From contig JBGAWE010000181.1 of assembly GCA_044227705.1 (NCBI GenBank), forward strand, positions 1 to 9,759: a stretch of 9,759 nucleotides of DNA, read 5' to 3'. This document shows positions 1 through 7,087 of this stretch, in pieces. The DNA comes from JANOQP01 sp044227705. Its GTDB lineage: Bacteria; Bacteroidota; Bacteroidia; Chitinophagales; Saprospiraceae. A program made the translations under genes and the position numbers. The notes below the pieces were generated by a model. It was not told the origin of the DNA. It made no database searches and saw nothing but the letters and a program-made list of their open reading frames with translations. Position 1 is the first letter of the stretch. Every line of letters starts with the position of its first letter.

Positions 1-336
1 CAACTACCGATTTGGAAAAGGGGGAGTATTGCGTCTGAACCTACATTAGAGTATCAGGGGCTTCCCTGTGTGTTAATTGACACAGCTACGAGAAGCGGGA
101 TGAGTGGCGCACCAGTAATTTTTCAAAGAACCGGGGTACATGGATTGCAAGGGAAACTAACCCTTGATACAACTTTTGGAACCGTCTGTGGCTTTGTGGG
201 AGTCTATTCTGGCAGACTTGGGGACGGTAGCGAGGGCGATGCGCAACTTGGTTTTGTCTGGAGGAAAGAAGTCATTGATGAGATAATTGACGGGCGCGTT
301 TACGGAGACACTGATTTTCAAAGAAGGAGTAGTTGA
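1..336 (+). CDS. Trypsin-like serine protease, 3' end (5' part outside the window)
   Basis: The frame is open from base 1 to a TGA at 334-336, giving the last 111 residues of a protein that begins upstream. The GTG at 70 is internal and not a believable start. The segment IDTATRSGMSGAPVI, roughly residues 25-39 of the fragment, carries the GxSG[AS]P active-site serine motif of trypsin-like/HtrA-like peptidases; the preceding PIWKRGSIASEP stretch is of the type seen in stand-alone bacterial trypsin-like peptidases of this fold. His and Asp of the triad would lie upstream and cannot be checked. No PDZ domain follows; the chain ends about 70 residues after the serine in a charged tail. Base composition is near 47-50% GC with many A/T-ending codons, unlike the genes to the right, which suggests recent acquisition. 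It ends convergent with the VWA gene, 23 bp away. Substrate and location are unknown. Confidence 0.75.
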   Translation, partial: QLPIWKRGSIASEPTLEYQGLPCVLIDTATRSGMSGAPVIFQRTGVHGLQGKLTLDTTFGTVCGFVGVYSGRLGDGSEGDAQLGFVWRKEVIDEIIDGRVYGDTDFQRRSS

Positions 337-359
337 CGGCCACCGGCTTCACACTTCTC

Positions 360-1478
360 CTACCCCACAAACCTCCCCAAATCCTGCCGCTTGATGGCCG
401 CCGCCATCACCTCCGGGAAAAGCTGCGGCGTGCAGGCAAACGCCGGTATATCGAGCGCGGCCAACTGCTTCGCGATTTGAGCATCGAAGGCCGGGCGGCC
501 CTCATCTGAAAGCGCCAACAGTGCCACGAACTGAACCCCCGACTGCCGCAGTGCCGCCGCTTTTTTCAAAAGCTCGTCCCGGTTGCCGCCCTCGAACAGG
601 TCGCTTATCAAAACGAGAATCGTCTCCGACGGCTGCCCGACGAGCGTCTGGACGTAGCCGAGGGCCTTCGCGATGTCCGTCCCGCCGCCGAGCTGAGTGC
701 CGAAGAGGAGTTCGACCGGGTCGGCAAGCAGGTCGGTCAGGTCGACGACGGCCGTGTCGAAGACGACGACCCGCGTTTTTATCGCCCGAATCGAGGCCAT
801 CACCGCGCCGAAGACCGAGGCGTAGACCACCGACGCGGCCATCGAGCCGCTCTGGTCGATGCACAAAATGACCTCCCTCAAAGCCTGTCCTTTTCGCCCG
901 TGGCCGACGAGTTTTTCGGGCACAATCGTCTGATAGTCAGGCTGGTAGTGGCGCAGGTTTTCTCTTATCGTTCGGTGCCAGTCGATTTCGTTAGGTCTCG
1001 GGCGGCGGTTTTTAACCGAGCGGCTCAAGGCCCCGGCGATGGCCTCGCGCAGCGGAGCGGCCAGTTTTTTTTCCAAGTCCTCGACAACTTTTCGGACGAC
1101 CTCGCGGGCAGTCGACCGGGCCTTCTCGGGCATGATTTTGTTCAATGAAAGCAGGGTGCCGACGAGGTGGACATCTGGCTCGATGCTCTGCAAAAGCTCC
1201 TTTTCGAGCAGCATTTTTTGCAGGCCAAGCCGTTCGAGCGCGTCCTTTTGCATGACCTGCACGACGGGCGTGGGGAAATATTTTCGGATGTCGCCCAACC
1301 AACGGTTGACCGTCGGGGCTGATTTGCCGAGGCCCGCCTGCCGGTCGGAGTCGTAGAGGGCGGAGAGGGCGCCGTCCATGCCGCGCTCCTCTTCCGAGAG
1401 GCGGTCGGATTGTTCGTCGTCGGGGTCGGCTTTTTGGCCGAGGATGAGGCGCCAGCGGTTGGGCGAGTCGTGGAGCAT
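360..1478 (-). CDS. VWA-domain protein (MIDAS-containing, MoxR/DUF5682-associated type)
   Basis: A 372-residue protein. The N-terminal half (to about residue 195) is helical and charged, with family-typical phrases such as RWLGDIRKYFPTPVVQVMQ and VHLVGTLLSLNKIMPE. The C-terminal half is a von Willebrand A domain with a complete metal-ion site: DQSGSM at 208-213, Thr267 in GGGTD and Asp293 in SDLFEGG. No signal peptide or membrane segment is seen, so it is probably cytosolic. From memory, close relatives are encoded in operons with a MoxR-type AAA ATPase, a DUF5682 protein and a SWIM-domain protein, which suggests chaperone-like or metal-insertion work. None of these partners is adjacent here, because both flanks belong to oppositely oriented genes. 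The frame stays open to an ATG at 1559, but homologues begin just before the RWRLILG motif, so the ATG at 1478 is preferred. That start abuts an inverted repeat and could be nearly leaderless. Exact role unknown. Confidence 0.85.
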   Translation of the reverse strand: MLHDSPNRWRLILGQKADPDDEQSDRLSEEERGMDGALSALYDSDRQAGLGKSAPTVNRWLGDIRKYFPTPVVQVMQKDALERLGLQKMLLEKELLQSIEPDVHLVGTLLSLNKIMPEKARSTAREVVRKVVEDLEKKLAAPLREAIAGALSRSVKNRRPRPNEIDWHRTIRENLRHYQPDYQTIVPEKLVGHGRKGQALREVILCIDQSGSMAASVVYASVFGAVMASIRAIKTRVVVFDTAVVDLTDLLADPVELLFGTQLGGGTDIAKALGYVQTLVGQPSETILVLISDLFEGGNRDELLKKAAALRQSGVQFVALLALSDEGRPAFDAQIAKQLAALDIPAFACTPQLFPEVMAAAIKRQDLGRFVG

Positions 1479-1481
1479 GGC

Positions 1482-1544
1482 GGTAAAACTACTCGAGGCG
1501 GAGGGAAGGCAGATTGGTCGCATGGGTTGCCGAGTAGTTTTGCC
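1482..1544. repeat. 14-bp inverted repeat in divergent promoter region
   Basis: The arms are 1482-1495 (GGTAAAACTACTCG) and 1531-1544 (CGAGTAGTTTTGCC). They are reverse complements at 13 of 14 positions, separated by 35 bp, and lie between the divergent VWA and CRTAC1-like genes. The right arm contains TAGTTTTG, a match to the TAnnTTTG -7 box, and the left arm read on the minus strand contains TAGTTTTA, one base off. The repeat may therefore be two mirrored promoters, a dimeric regulator site, or both. Confidence 0.6.
1514..1542 (+). promoter_or_regulatory. Putative Bacteroidota-type promoter for the CRTAC1-like gene
   Basis: TAGTTTTG at 1535-1542 matches the TAnnTTTG -7 consensus of the primary sigma factor in Bacteroidota. 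A TTG triplet at 1514-1516 lies 18 nt upstream, inside the usual range for the -33 element. Transcription would start near 1549 and give a leader of about 27 nt before the ATG at 1576. No purine-rich ribosome-binding site is obvious, as is usual in this phylum. Prediction from sequence only. Confidence 0.45.
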
Positions 1545-1575
1545 CCCGCTTTTTTTCAAAAATTAGAGAGACGAC

Positions 1576-3846
1576 ATGAGACTCCATTTGCTCGGCCGGG
1601 CAGTCGCGACAATTGTTTTCGCCGGTCTTTTTACCCTAAACTGCAAAAACTCGGAGGCGGGCGGCGGCGGCAAACCATCGGCCTCCGGCACCGACGACGG
1701 CCAAAAGATGGCCGAGCTGTGCGCCAGCATCTTTGCCAAGCAGAACAACCCCGGCAACTTCTACAACAGCAAGGCCCGCGTCGAGAAGTTCCTCGCCGAC
1801 CTCGCCGCCGCCGGGGCCGACCCCGTCAAGCAGTTCAACGCCGCCTCCGAGCTTGCGCAGGCCTATCTCGAACTGGGCGACGAGCAGAAGGCGGTCGACA
1901 CCTACGAGGGCCTTTTCAAAAGCCCCGTCCTCGACGCGAAGCAGATGCCCGCGCTGCTCAAGTTCACCGGCGTGGCCTATCTGCGGCTGGCCGAACGCAC
2001 CAACTGCGTGATGGGCCACATGGACCAGTCGTGCATCATGCCCATCCAGGGCAACGGCGTCCACGTCAAAAAAGAACCGGCGCGCAAGGCCGTCGAGATG
2101 TTCGAGCGGATGCTCACCGAGTACGCCCCCGACGACCTCGACGCCCGCTGGCTGCTCAACATCGCCTACATGACGCTCGGCGAGTACCCCGGCAGCGTCC
2201 CGGCAAAGTGGCTCGTGAAAGGCCTCGACGCGAAGGATGCGCACCCCGTCAAGCCATTCGCCGACCTCGCCGCCGACCTCGGCACGATGCTCGACGACCG
2301 CTCCGGCGGCTCAATCCTCGAGGATTTCGACAACGACGGCGACCTCGATTACGCCACCTCCACCTGGGCGCTCGACGAGTCGATGCACTTTTTCGTCAAC
2401 AACGGCGACGGCACCTTTACCGACCGCACCGCCGCCTCGGGCCTCGGAAAGGTCACCGGCGGCCTCAACATGACGACGACGGACTACAACAACGACGGCT
2501 TCATCGACATTTTCGTCCTGCGCGGGGCCTGGCAGGGCCAAATCGGATACGGCGAACAGCCCAATTCCCTGTTGAAAAACAACGGCGACGGCACCTTCAG
2601 CGACGTGACCATTCGAGCAGGCCTCCTCTCGCTTTGCCCGACGCAGACGGCGACCTGGAACGATTTCAACAACGACGGCTGGCTCGACGTCTTCATCGGG
2701 AACGAGACCACCGACAAAGGGCACCTCTACCCCTGCGAGCTGTACATGAACAACCACGACGGCACCTTCACCAACATCGGCGGCACGGCCGAGCTGAACA
2801 TCACCGTTTTTGCAAAGGGCGTCACGAGCGGCGACTACGACAACGACGGCTGGCCCGATATCTTCATCTCCGCACTCACCGGCAACAAAATCCTGCTGCG
2901 GAACGCGGGCATCGCCGGGCCAAGGCCGCAGTTTGCCTATGTCAGCGTGGAGGCCGGGCTGGCGAAGGAGACCGGCCGCACCTTCCCGACCTGGTTTTTC
3001 GACTACGACAACGACGGCTGGCTCGACATTTTTTGCTGCAACTACGAGTTCGAGCGGCCCCTCTCTTACTACGCCTGCCGCGAGGCGCTCAAGCCGAGCG
3101 ACGACTGGGCGGGAAAGCCCTACATCTTTCGGAACAACCACGTCGGCGGCTTCACCAACATGAGCAAGCGGCTCGGCCTCAACCACACGGCTTTCGCGAT
3201 GGGGTCGAACTTCGGCGACATCGACAACGACGGCTGGCTCGACTTCTACCTCTCCACCGGCAACCCCAACTACCAGTCGCTCATCCCCAACAAGCTCTTC
3301 CACAACATCGGCGGCGAGCGTTTCGACGACGTCTCCAACTCCTCGCGCACCGCCAGCCTCCAAAAAGGCCATGCCGTCAGCATCGCCGACCTCGACAACG
3401 ACGGCGACCAGGACATCAACACCGACCTCGGCGGTGCCTTCCAGGGCGACCACTACCCGAGCGCGCTCTACATCAACCCGGGGCAGAACGACAACAACTT
3501 CATCTACCTGAAACTCGTCGGCACGACCTCCAACCGCGCGGCCATCGGGGCGAACGTCACCGTCAAGTTCACGGAAAACGGGAAGCAGCGCATGGTCTAC
3601 CGCGAGGTGAACCCCGGCGGCAGCTTCGGCAGCTCGACGTTGCGGCGCGAAATCGGCATCGGAAAGGCGGCCATCATCGACGAGATTGTGGTGAAATGGC
3701 CCGCCAGCAAGACCGTGCAGACGTTTAAAAACATCCAGCCGAACCAGTTTTTGAAAATCACGGAAGGGAAAAACGAGCCGGAAAAGCTGCCGCTAAACAA
3801 GATGGTCTTCAAAAGGAAGGACGGGACGGTGCCGATGTGCAACTGA
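1576..3846 (+). CDS. CRTAC1-family surface lipoprotein (TPR-like, FG-GAP/VCBS repeats, ASPIC/UnbV)
   Basis: A 756-residue protein. Residues 1-22 form an export signal ending in FTLNC, so Cys23 is the likely lipidated residue, although Asn at -1 is not classical. Residues of about 60-225 are TPR-like helices with the family phrase NCVMGHMDQSCIMPIQG. Seven calcium-binding loops of type DxDNDGxxD begin at residues 250, 303, 363, 420, 476, 548 and 605, spaced as in an FG-GAP/VCBS beta-propeller. Residues of about 641-732 match the ASPIC/UnbV domain that ends CRTAC1-like proteins. Such proteins are secreted or surface-anchored and are presumed to bind protein or glycan ligands; no enzyme site is visible. 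The ATG at 1576 directly precedes the signal peptide and has a plausible promoter. The gene is monocistronic here, divergent from the VWA gene and convergent with the operon that ends at 3853. Codons are strongly GC-ending. The family is clear but the ligand is unknown. Confidence 0.93.
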   Translation: MRLHLLGRAVATIVFAGLFTLNCKNSEAGGGGKPSASGTDDGQKMAELCASIFAKQNNPGNFYNSKARVEKFLADLAAAGADPVKQFNAASELAQAYLELGDEQKAVDTYEGLFKSPVLDAKQMPALLKFTGVAYLRLAERTNCVMGHMDQSCIMPIQGNGVHVKKEPARKAVEMFERMLTEYAPDDLDARWLLNIAYMTLGEYPGSVPAKWLVKGLDAKDAHPVKPFADLAADLGTMLDDRSGGSILEDFDNDGDLDYATSTWALDESMHFFVNNGDGTFTDRTAASGLGKVTGGLNMTTTDYNNDGFIDIFVLRGAWQGQIGYGEQPNSLLKNNGDGTFSDVTIRAGLLSLCPTQTATWNDFNNDGWLDVFIGNETTDKGHLYPCELYMNNHDGTFTNIGGTAELNITVFAKGVTSGDYDNDGWPDIFISALTGNKILLRNAGIAGPRPQFAYVSVEAGLAKETGRTFPTWFFDYDNDGWLDIFCCNYEFERPLSYYACREALKPSDDWAGKPYIFRNNHVGGFTNMSKRLGLNHTAFAMGSNFGDIDNDGWLDFYLSTGNPNYQSLIPNKLFHNIGGERFDDVSNSSRTASLQKGHAVSIADLDNDGDQDINTDLGGAFQGDHYPSALYINPGQNDNNFIYLKLVGTTSNRAAIGANVTVKFTENGKQRMVYREVNPGGSFGSSTLRREIGIGKAAIIDEIVVKWPASKTVQTFKNIQPNQFLKITEGKNEPEKLPLNKMVFKRKDGTVPMCN

Positions 3847-3852
3847 CCCCGC

Positions 3853-4185
3853 TCAAAACAGCGGCTTCACCATCGCCGAGTCGATGGGCGGGATGTCCTC
3901 CGGCTTCACCGGCTTGATGGGTCGGACATGGCCGAGCGAGTCCTGCAGCTTCCGCCGCGCCTCGTCGAGCAGGAGCGAGTCGACCATCTTCGAGGCCTCG
4001 TCGAGGAGCTTTTGCCGGTGCTCGGCCACGCGCTCCGTGCGGAACTTGGCGAGGCGGCGAGCAACCTCCCGTTCCACCACCTCGGACTTGTCGGTCTGGC
4101 AGTTTTGAAAAAAGAGCGAGGCGAAAAGAACGGCCGCAGTTTTCCAGTTGGATTGTAACACGTTGAAAATCAGGTGCTTGTTCAA
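3853..4185 (-). CDS. Small helical lipoprotein, third gene of the Asp-box operon
   Basis: A protein of 110 residues from a TTG at 4185, or 102 from a GTG at 4161; no in-frame ATG is present, so the start is uncertain. The GTG start would give MLQSNWKTAAVLFASLFFQNC, a reasonable lipoprotein signal with the modified Cys at residue 29 of the long form and Asn at -1. The rest is highly charged and helical or coiled-coil (VEREVARRLAKFR, HRQKLLDEASKMVDSLLLDE), then a proline-rich tail near residues 88-101. It lies 7 nt downstream of the preceding small gene and is probably co-transcribed with it and with the secreted Asp-box protein. I do not recognise a family. Its helical segment with a DSL motif loosely resembles that of its upstream neighbour. 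A periplasmic or outer-membrane structural role is only a guess. Confidence 0.65.
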   Translation of the reverse strand: MNKHLIFNVLQSNWKTAAVLFASLFFQNCQTDKSEVVEREVARRLAKFRTERVAEHRQKLLDEASKMVDSLLLDEARRKLQDSLGHVRPIKPVKPEDIPPIDSAMVKPLF

Positions 4186-4192
4186 AAAAGCC

Positions 4193-4510
4193 TCATTTCC
4201 CGCCCCGCGCCGAGCGGATTTCTTTCTCGATCTCCATCCTCCGCTCGGCCATGAGCGAGTCCATCGCCTGTTTCATCAGGACCGGGTGGTTTTGGTTGTA
4301 GAAGGTGTCGAGCTCCGAGCGGATTTCACGGCTGCGGGCGTTGAAGGTCGAGTCGATGATGTCGCGGGTGCGAGCGTCTATCGGCTTTTTGGCAAGGTCG
4401 CCGCAGGCCGCGATGGCCACGGAGACCGGCCGAGAGCCACACAGTTGCATTGGCCGTTGTTGGCGCCCACGCCAACAGCTTTTGCTCGAATAGAAATCGC
4501 CCATTTTCAT
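4193..4510 (-). CDS. Small helical protein, possible lipoprotein, second gene of the Asp-box operon
   Basis: A protein of up to 105 residues from the ATG at 4510; ATG codons at 4504 and 4450 are alternatives. The N-terminal 35 residues are odd: basic, Cys-containing and weakly hydrophobic. The segment VSVAIAACGDL (residues 29-39) reads like a lipobox, IAAC, but the hydrophobic stretch before it is short, so lipidation is uncertain and a start-site error or small upstream frameshift is possible. Residues of about 45-102 are charged helix (RDIIDSTFNARSREIRSEL, MKQAMDSLMAERRMEIEKEI). It starts 9 nt after the stop of the Asp-box gene and ends 7 nt before the next small gene, so it should be co-transcribed. 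No family recognised; possibly a distant paralogue of the downstream gene through the shared AxxxDSL-type helix. Confidence 0.6.
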   Translation of the reverse strand: MKMGDFYSSKSCWRGRQQRPMQLCGSRPVSVAIAACGDLAKKPIDARTRDIIDSTFNARSREIRSELDTFYNQNHPVLMKQAMDSLMAERRMEIEKEIRSARGGK

Positions 4511-4519
4511 GCCGCGAAA

Positions 4520-7057
4520 TTAGAGCCGCACCAGTTTCCGGCTCGCCGAGCCGCACGCAGTTTTCAACCGGACGACATAAACCCCGGCCGTCGGCAGGTC
4601 TTTTTTTGAAACAAAAAGGCTGTTTCGCCCGGCGGAAAACTCCCCGTCGGCCATCGTTTTCACCAGCCGACCGCCCGCATCGAACAAGTCAAGCCGCGCC
4701 CGGCAGCTTTTTTTCAAAACGAAATCGATGCGGCTTCCTTCCGAAAACGGGTTGCCGACGACTTCCATCGAGGCCACCTCGCCGACCACCTCTTTCGACG
4801 CAACCACCTCTGTTTCAATGGAATACATCGACCGGCCGAACGTCGCGGCGACGAGTTTCCGGCTCGGCGCGTGGAATTCGATGTCCGTCACCGGCACGTT
4901 CGGCAGGCCCGGCGCGAGCATCGCCCATGAGCCGCCGTCGTCGTGGCTGACGAAGACGCCCATGTCGCCCGCCGCCCAGAGGGTCTGCGGGTCGAGCGGG
5001 TCGACGAGGACGTCGTTGACCGGCGCGTCGGGCAGGTTCGCCGTGATGTCGAGCCATGTCGCGCCGAGGTCGGTGGTTTTGAAAAGGTGCGGCAGCGGTT
5101 CGTTCCAACGATATCCGCTGACGGCGCAATAGGCCGTTTTCGCGTCGAACGGCGAGGCCGTCAGCCGGGTGATCCAGCGCGTCGGCAGCCCGGCGGAGAC
5201 GTCGTTCCACGTCTGCCCAAAATCGGGCGTGACCCAGACGTGGCCGTCGTCCAGTCCCGCCCAAATCGTCTCGCCAACGAGCGGCGACTGCGCGATGGCT
5301 GTGATGGTGCCGAAGACGAGGTTGCCCGGCTGGCCGCCCGAGAGGTCGGGGCTGAACGAGGCCCACGAGTCGCCCCTGTCGGTCGTGATGTAGAGGTTTT
5401 GCGCGCCGTAGAAAAGAGTGGCCGGGTCGTGCGGGCTGATGATATAGGGCGTGACCCAGTTGGTTCGGGCGTTCGGGTCGATGCCGTTGTTCGAGATGTC
5501 GAAGAAGTTGAAGCCGCCGTCGTCGCTGCGGGCGATGGCACCGTACTGGTACTCGGCGTAGGCCACGTTGGGGTCGCCGTAATCAACCGCCGCAACGAAG
5601 CCGTCGCCGCCGTAGACAGGCTGCCAGTCGTCGATACCGGCGGCACTGATGGTGCGCCAGGTACCGTTGTCCTGCGCCCCGCCAAAGATCAGGTCGGGGT
5701 TTTGGAAGCTCATCGCGGCGGCGTAGAACTGGGCGATGGGCAGCGAGTTCTTCTTCTCCCAATGCTGTCCGCCGTCGGCAGAGGCCCAAAAGCCGCCGTC
5801 GTTGCCCATGAAAAAATGGTTCGGCTGCGCGGGATCCATCCAAAAGGCGTGTTGGTCGACGTGCATCTCCGCGCCCGGCTGGCCGAGGATGTTTTGCCAT
5901 GAGCTGCCGCCGTTTTTTGATTCAAAAAAGTCGACACCGCCGGTGAACACATGGTTTGCGTCGGTCGGGTCGACCCAGAGCTTGCCGAACCACCAGCCGA
6001 AGTTTGAATAAAAACTGCCCGGCATGTTGCCCGTGAAAACGGCCGTCCATGAGTCGCCGCCGTTGGCCGACCGGTAGATGCCGGTGAAGCCGCCGGTCAG
6101 GCCCGAGACGACGGCATAGACCACCTTTGGGTCGCTCGGCGCGACGGCAATTCCGATGCGGCCAAGCGAACCAGTCGGGAGGCCGCCCGCCAGTTTTTGC
6201 CAGGTCTCGCCGCCGTCTTTTGTCCGATAAATCCGGCTGGCTGGCCCGCCGTATTGCCGCCGGTCGGCGCGGCGGATGCGCTGGAAAGTGGCCGCGAAAA
6301 TGGTGTTCGGGTCGGCCGGGTTCATGGCGAGGTCGATGCCGCCGGTCGAGTCGTTGACGAAAAGGACTTTTGTCCAGTTCGCCCCGCCGTCGAGCGAGCG
6401 GTAGATGCCCCGGTCTGCGTCGTTGCCGTAGAGGTCGCCCATCGCGGCGACGAAGAGGCGGTTCTCGTCCGTCGGGTCGACCGCGATTTTGCCGACGGAG
6501 CCGATGTTCTCCAGCCCCGCGAACTGCCATGTCGCGCCCGCGTCGGCCGACTTCCACAGGCCCAGCCCGTCGAACGACATGGAGCCGCCGCCGCCGTTGG
6601 CCTCGCCCGTCCCGACGTAGATTTTCAGCTTGTTCGACGGCGCGATTTGGATGTCGCCCATCGAAAGGGAGGGGAAGTCCTCGAAAATCTGGGCGAAGTT
6701 GTCGCCGCCGTCGGTCGTCTTCCAGATGCCGCCGTTGGCCGCGCCGACGTAGACGGTCTGCGGATCGTCGGGATGCACAGCAATGGTCGAGACGCGGCCG
6801 CCGAGGTTGGTCGGCCCGGCCAGCTGCCAGCCGGGGCCGCGATTGGTCGCCTCTTTTCTCAAAAGGGCGGCCTGCTTTTGGGCTTCCTTGAAGGTCTCTC
6901 GTGGGATGAAACCGAGCGGCCAGGCGCGCTGGGCGAAGAACCAGTCGGTTGGGTTGGGGCCGCCGTCGGGTTCTTCTTTTTCAAAAAATGGGCGGTCTTG
7001 CATCTGCCAAGAGAGGGCGAGGAAGGCGGCGAAGAGGAGAACGGCGGGCTTTTTCAT
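4520..7057 (-). CDS. Secreted Asp-box (BNR/sortilin-like) repeat protein with T9SS C-terminal sorting domain
   Basis: An 845-residue protein. Residues 1 to about 20 are a Sec signal peptide (KKP then VLLFAAFLALSW). From about residue 78 (WQLAGPTNLGGRVSTIAVHP) to about 740 it is beta-propeller with twelve Asp-box motifs of type SxDxGxxW, the first at 112-121 (WKTTDGGDNF) and the last at 702-711 (FVSHDDGGSW). Residues 766-845 are a type A T9SS sorting domain: NPFSEGSRIDF, LDLFDAGGRLVK and a final GVYVVRLKT...RKLVRL, which directs export through the outer membrane and removal or anchoring of the tail. Similar propellers occur in GH74 xyloglucanases, sialidases and VPS10/sortilins. Databases often label such Bacteroidota proteins 'glycosyl hydrolase', but no catalytic pair can be assigned, so binding is as likely as hydrolysis. 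The hinge before the tail holds an imperfect EVV...EVVGEV...EVVG repeat. It heads a tight minus-strand operon with two small genes. The ATG at 7057 is well placed before the signal. Confidence 0.92.
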   Translation of the reverse strand: MKKPAVLLFAAFLALSWQMQDRPFFEKEEPDGGPNPTDWFFAQRAWPLGFIPRETFKEAQKQAALLRKEATNRGPGWQLAGPTNLGGRVSTIAVHPDDPQTVYVGAANGGIWKTTDGGDNFAQIFEDFPSLSMGDIQIAPSNKLKIYVGTGEANGGGGSMSFDGLGLWKSADAGATWQFAGLENIGSVGKIAVDPTDENRLFVAAMGDLYGNDADRGIYRSLDGGANWTKVLFVNDSTGGIDLAMNPADPNTIFAATFQRIRRADRRQYGGPASRIYRTKDGGETWQKLAGGLPTGSLGRIGIAVAPSDPKVVYAVVSGLTGGFTGIYRSANGGDSWTAVFTGNMPGSFYSNFGWWFGKLWVDPTDANHVFTGGVDFFESKNGGSSWQNILGQPGAEMHVDQHAFWMDPAQPNHFFMGNDGGFWASADGGQHWEKKNSLPIAQFYAAAMSFQNPDLIFGGAQDNGTWRTISAAGIDDWQPVYGGDGFVAAVDYGDPNVAYAEYQYGAIARSDDGGFNFFDISNNGIDPNARTNWVTPYIISPHDPATLFYGAQNLYITTDRGDSWASFSPDLSGGQPGNLVFGTITAIAQSPLVGETIWAGLDDGHVWVTPDFGQTWNDVSAGLPTRWITRLTASPFDAKTAYCAVSGYRWNEPLPHLFKTTDLGATWLDITANLPDAPVNDVLVDPLDPQTLWAAGDMGVFVSHDDGGSWAMLAPGLPNVPVTDIEFHAPSRKLVAATFGRSMYSIETEVVASKEVVGEVASMEVVGNPFSEGSRIDFVLKKSCRARLDLFDAGGRLVKTMADGEFSAGRNSLFVSKKDLPTAGVYVVRLKTACGSASRKLVRL

Positions 7058-7087
7058 CTGAAAAGATTTTGGGTGAAATTAGTCAAC

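Larger units (their letters stand above)
563..6987. repeat. Dispersed AT-rich 9-mer TTTTCAAAA / TTTTGAAAA (8 exact copies)
   Basis: Exact copies read on the plus strand: TTTTCAAAA at 563-571, 1553-1561, 1913-1921, 4711-4719 and 6979-6987; TTTTGAAAA at 3749-3757, 4103-4111 and 5077-5085. Seven lie inside genes and one in the 1479-1575 spacer. Related T-run/A-run islands include TTTTTTGATTCAAAAAA at 5913-5929, TTTTCTCAAAA at 6854-6864 and CTTTTTGCCAAAAAG at 9088-9102. The span given covers the exact copies only; the DNA between them is unrelated genes. Function unknown. Confidence 0.6.

Noticed and set aside
2311..3453. 380-codon minus-strand frame opposite the CRTAC1-like gene
   Set aside because: Val-rich antisense of repeated DxDNDG codons (VVVVVE-type runs); a complement artefact, not a protein.
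1410..3728. 772-codon open frame on the plus strand overlapping the CRTAC1-like gene
   Set aside because: Its product is an Arg/His/Gln-rich shadow of the GC-rich gene in another frame, with no domain; the 1576-3846 frame has a signal peptide and recognisable repeats.
3849..3864. Small hairpin CCGCT-CAAAAC-AGCGG between convergent genes, as a terminator
   Set aside because: Only 5 bp with no T-tract on either side, and it overlaps the end of the minus-strand gene; too weak to call.
4520..7057. Asp-box motifs as evidence of a sialidase or xyloglucanase
   Set aside because: Asp boxes are structural. No catalytic Arg triad/Tyr/Glu set or GH74 Asp pair could be assigned, so enzyme activity is not claimed.
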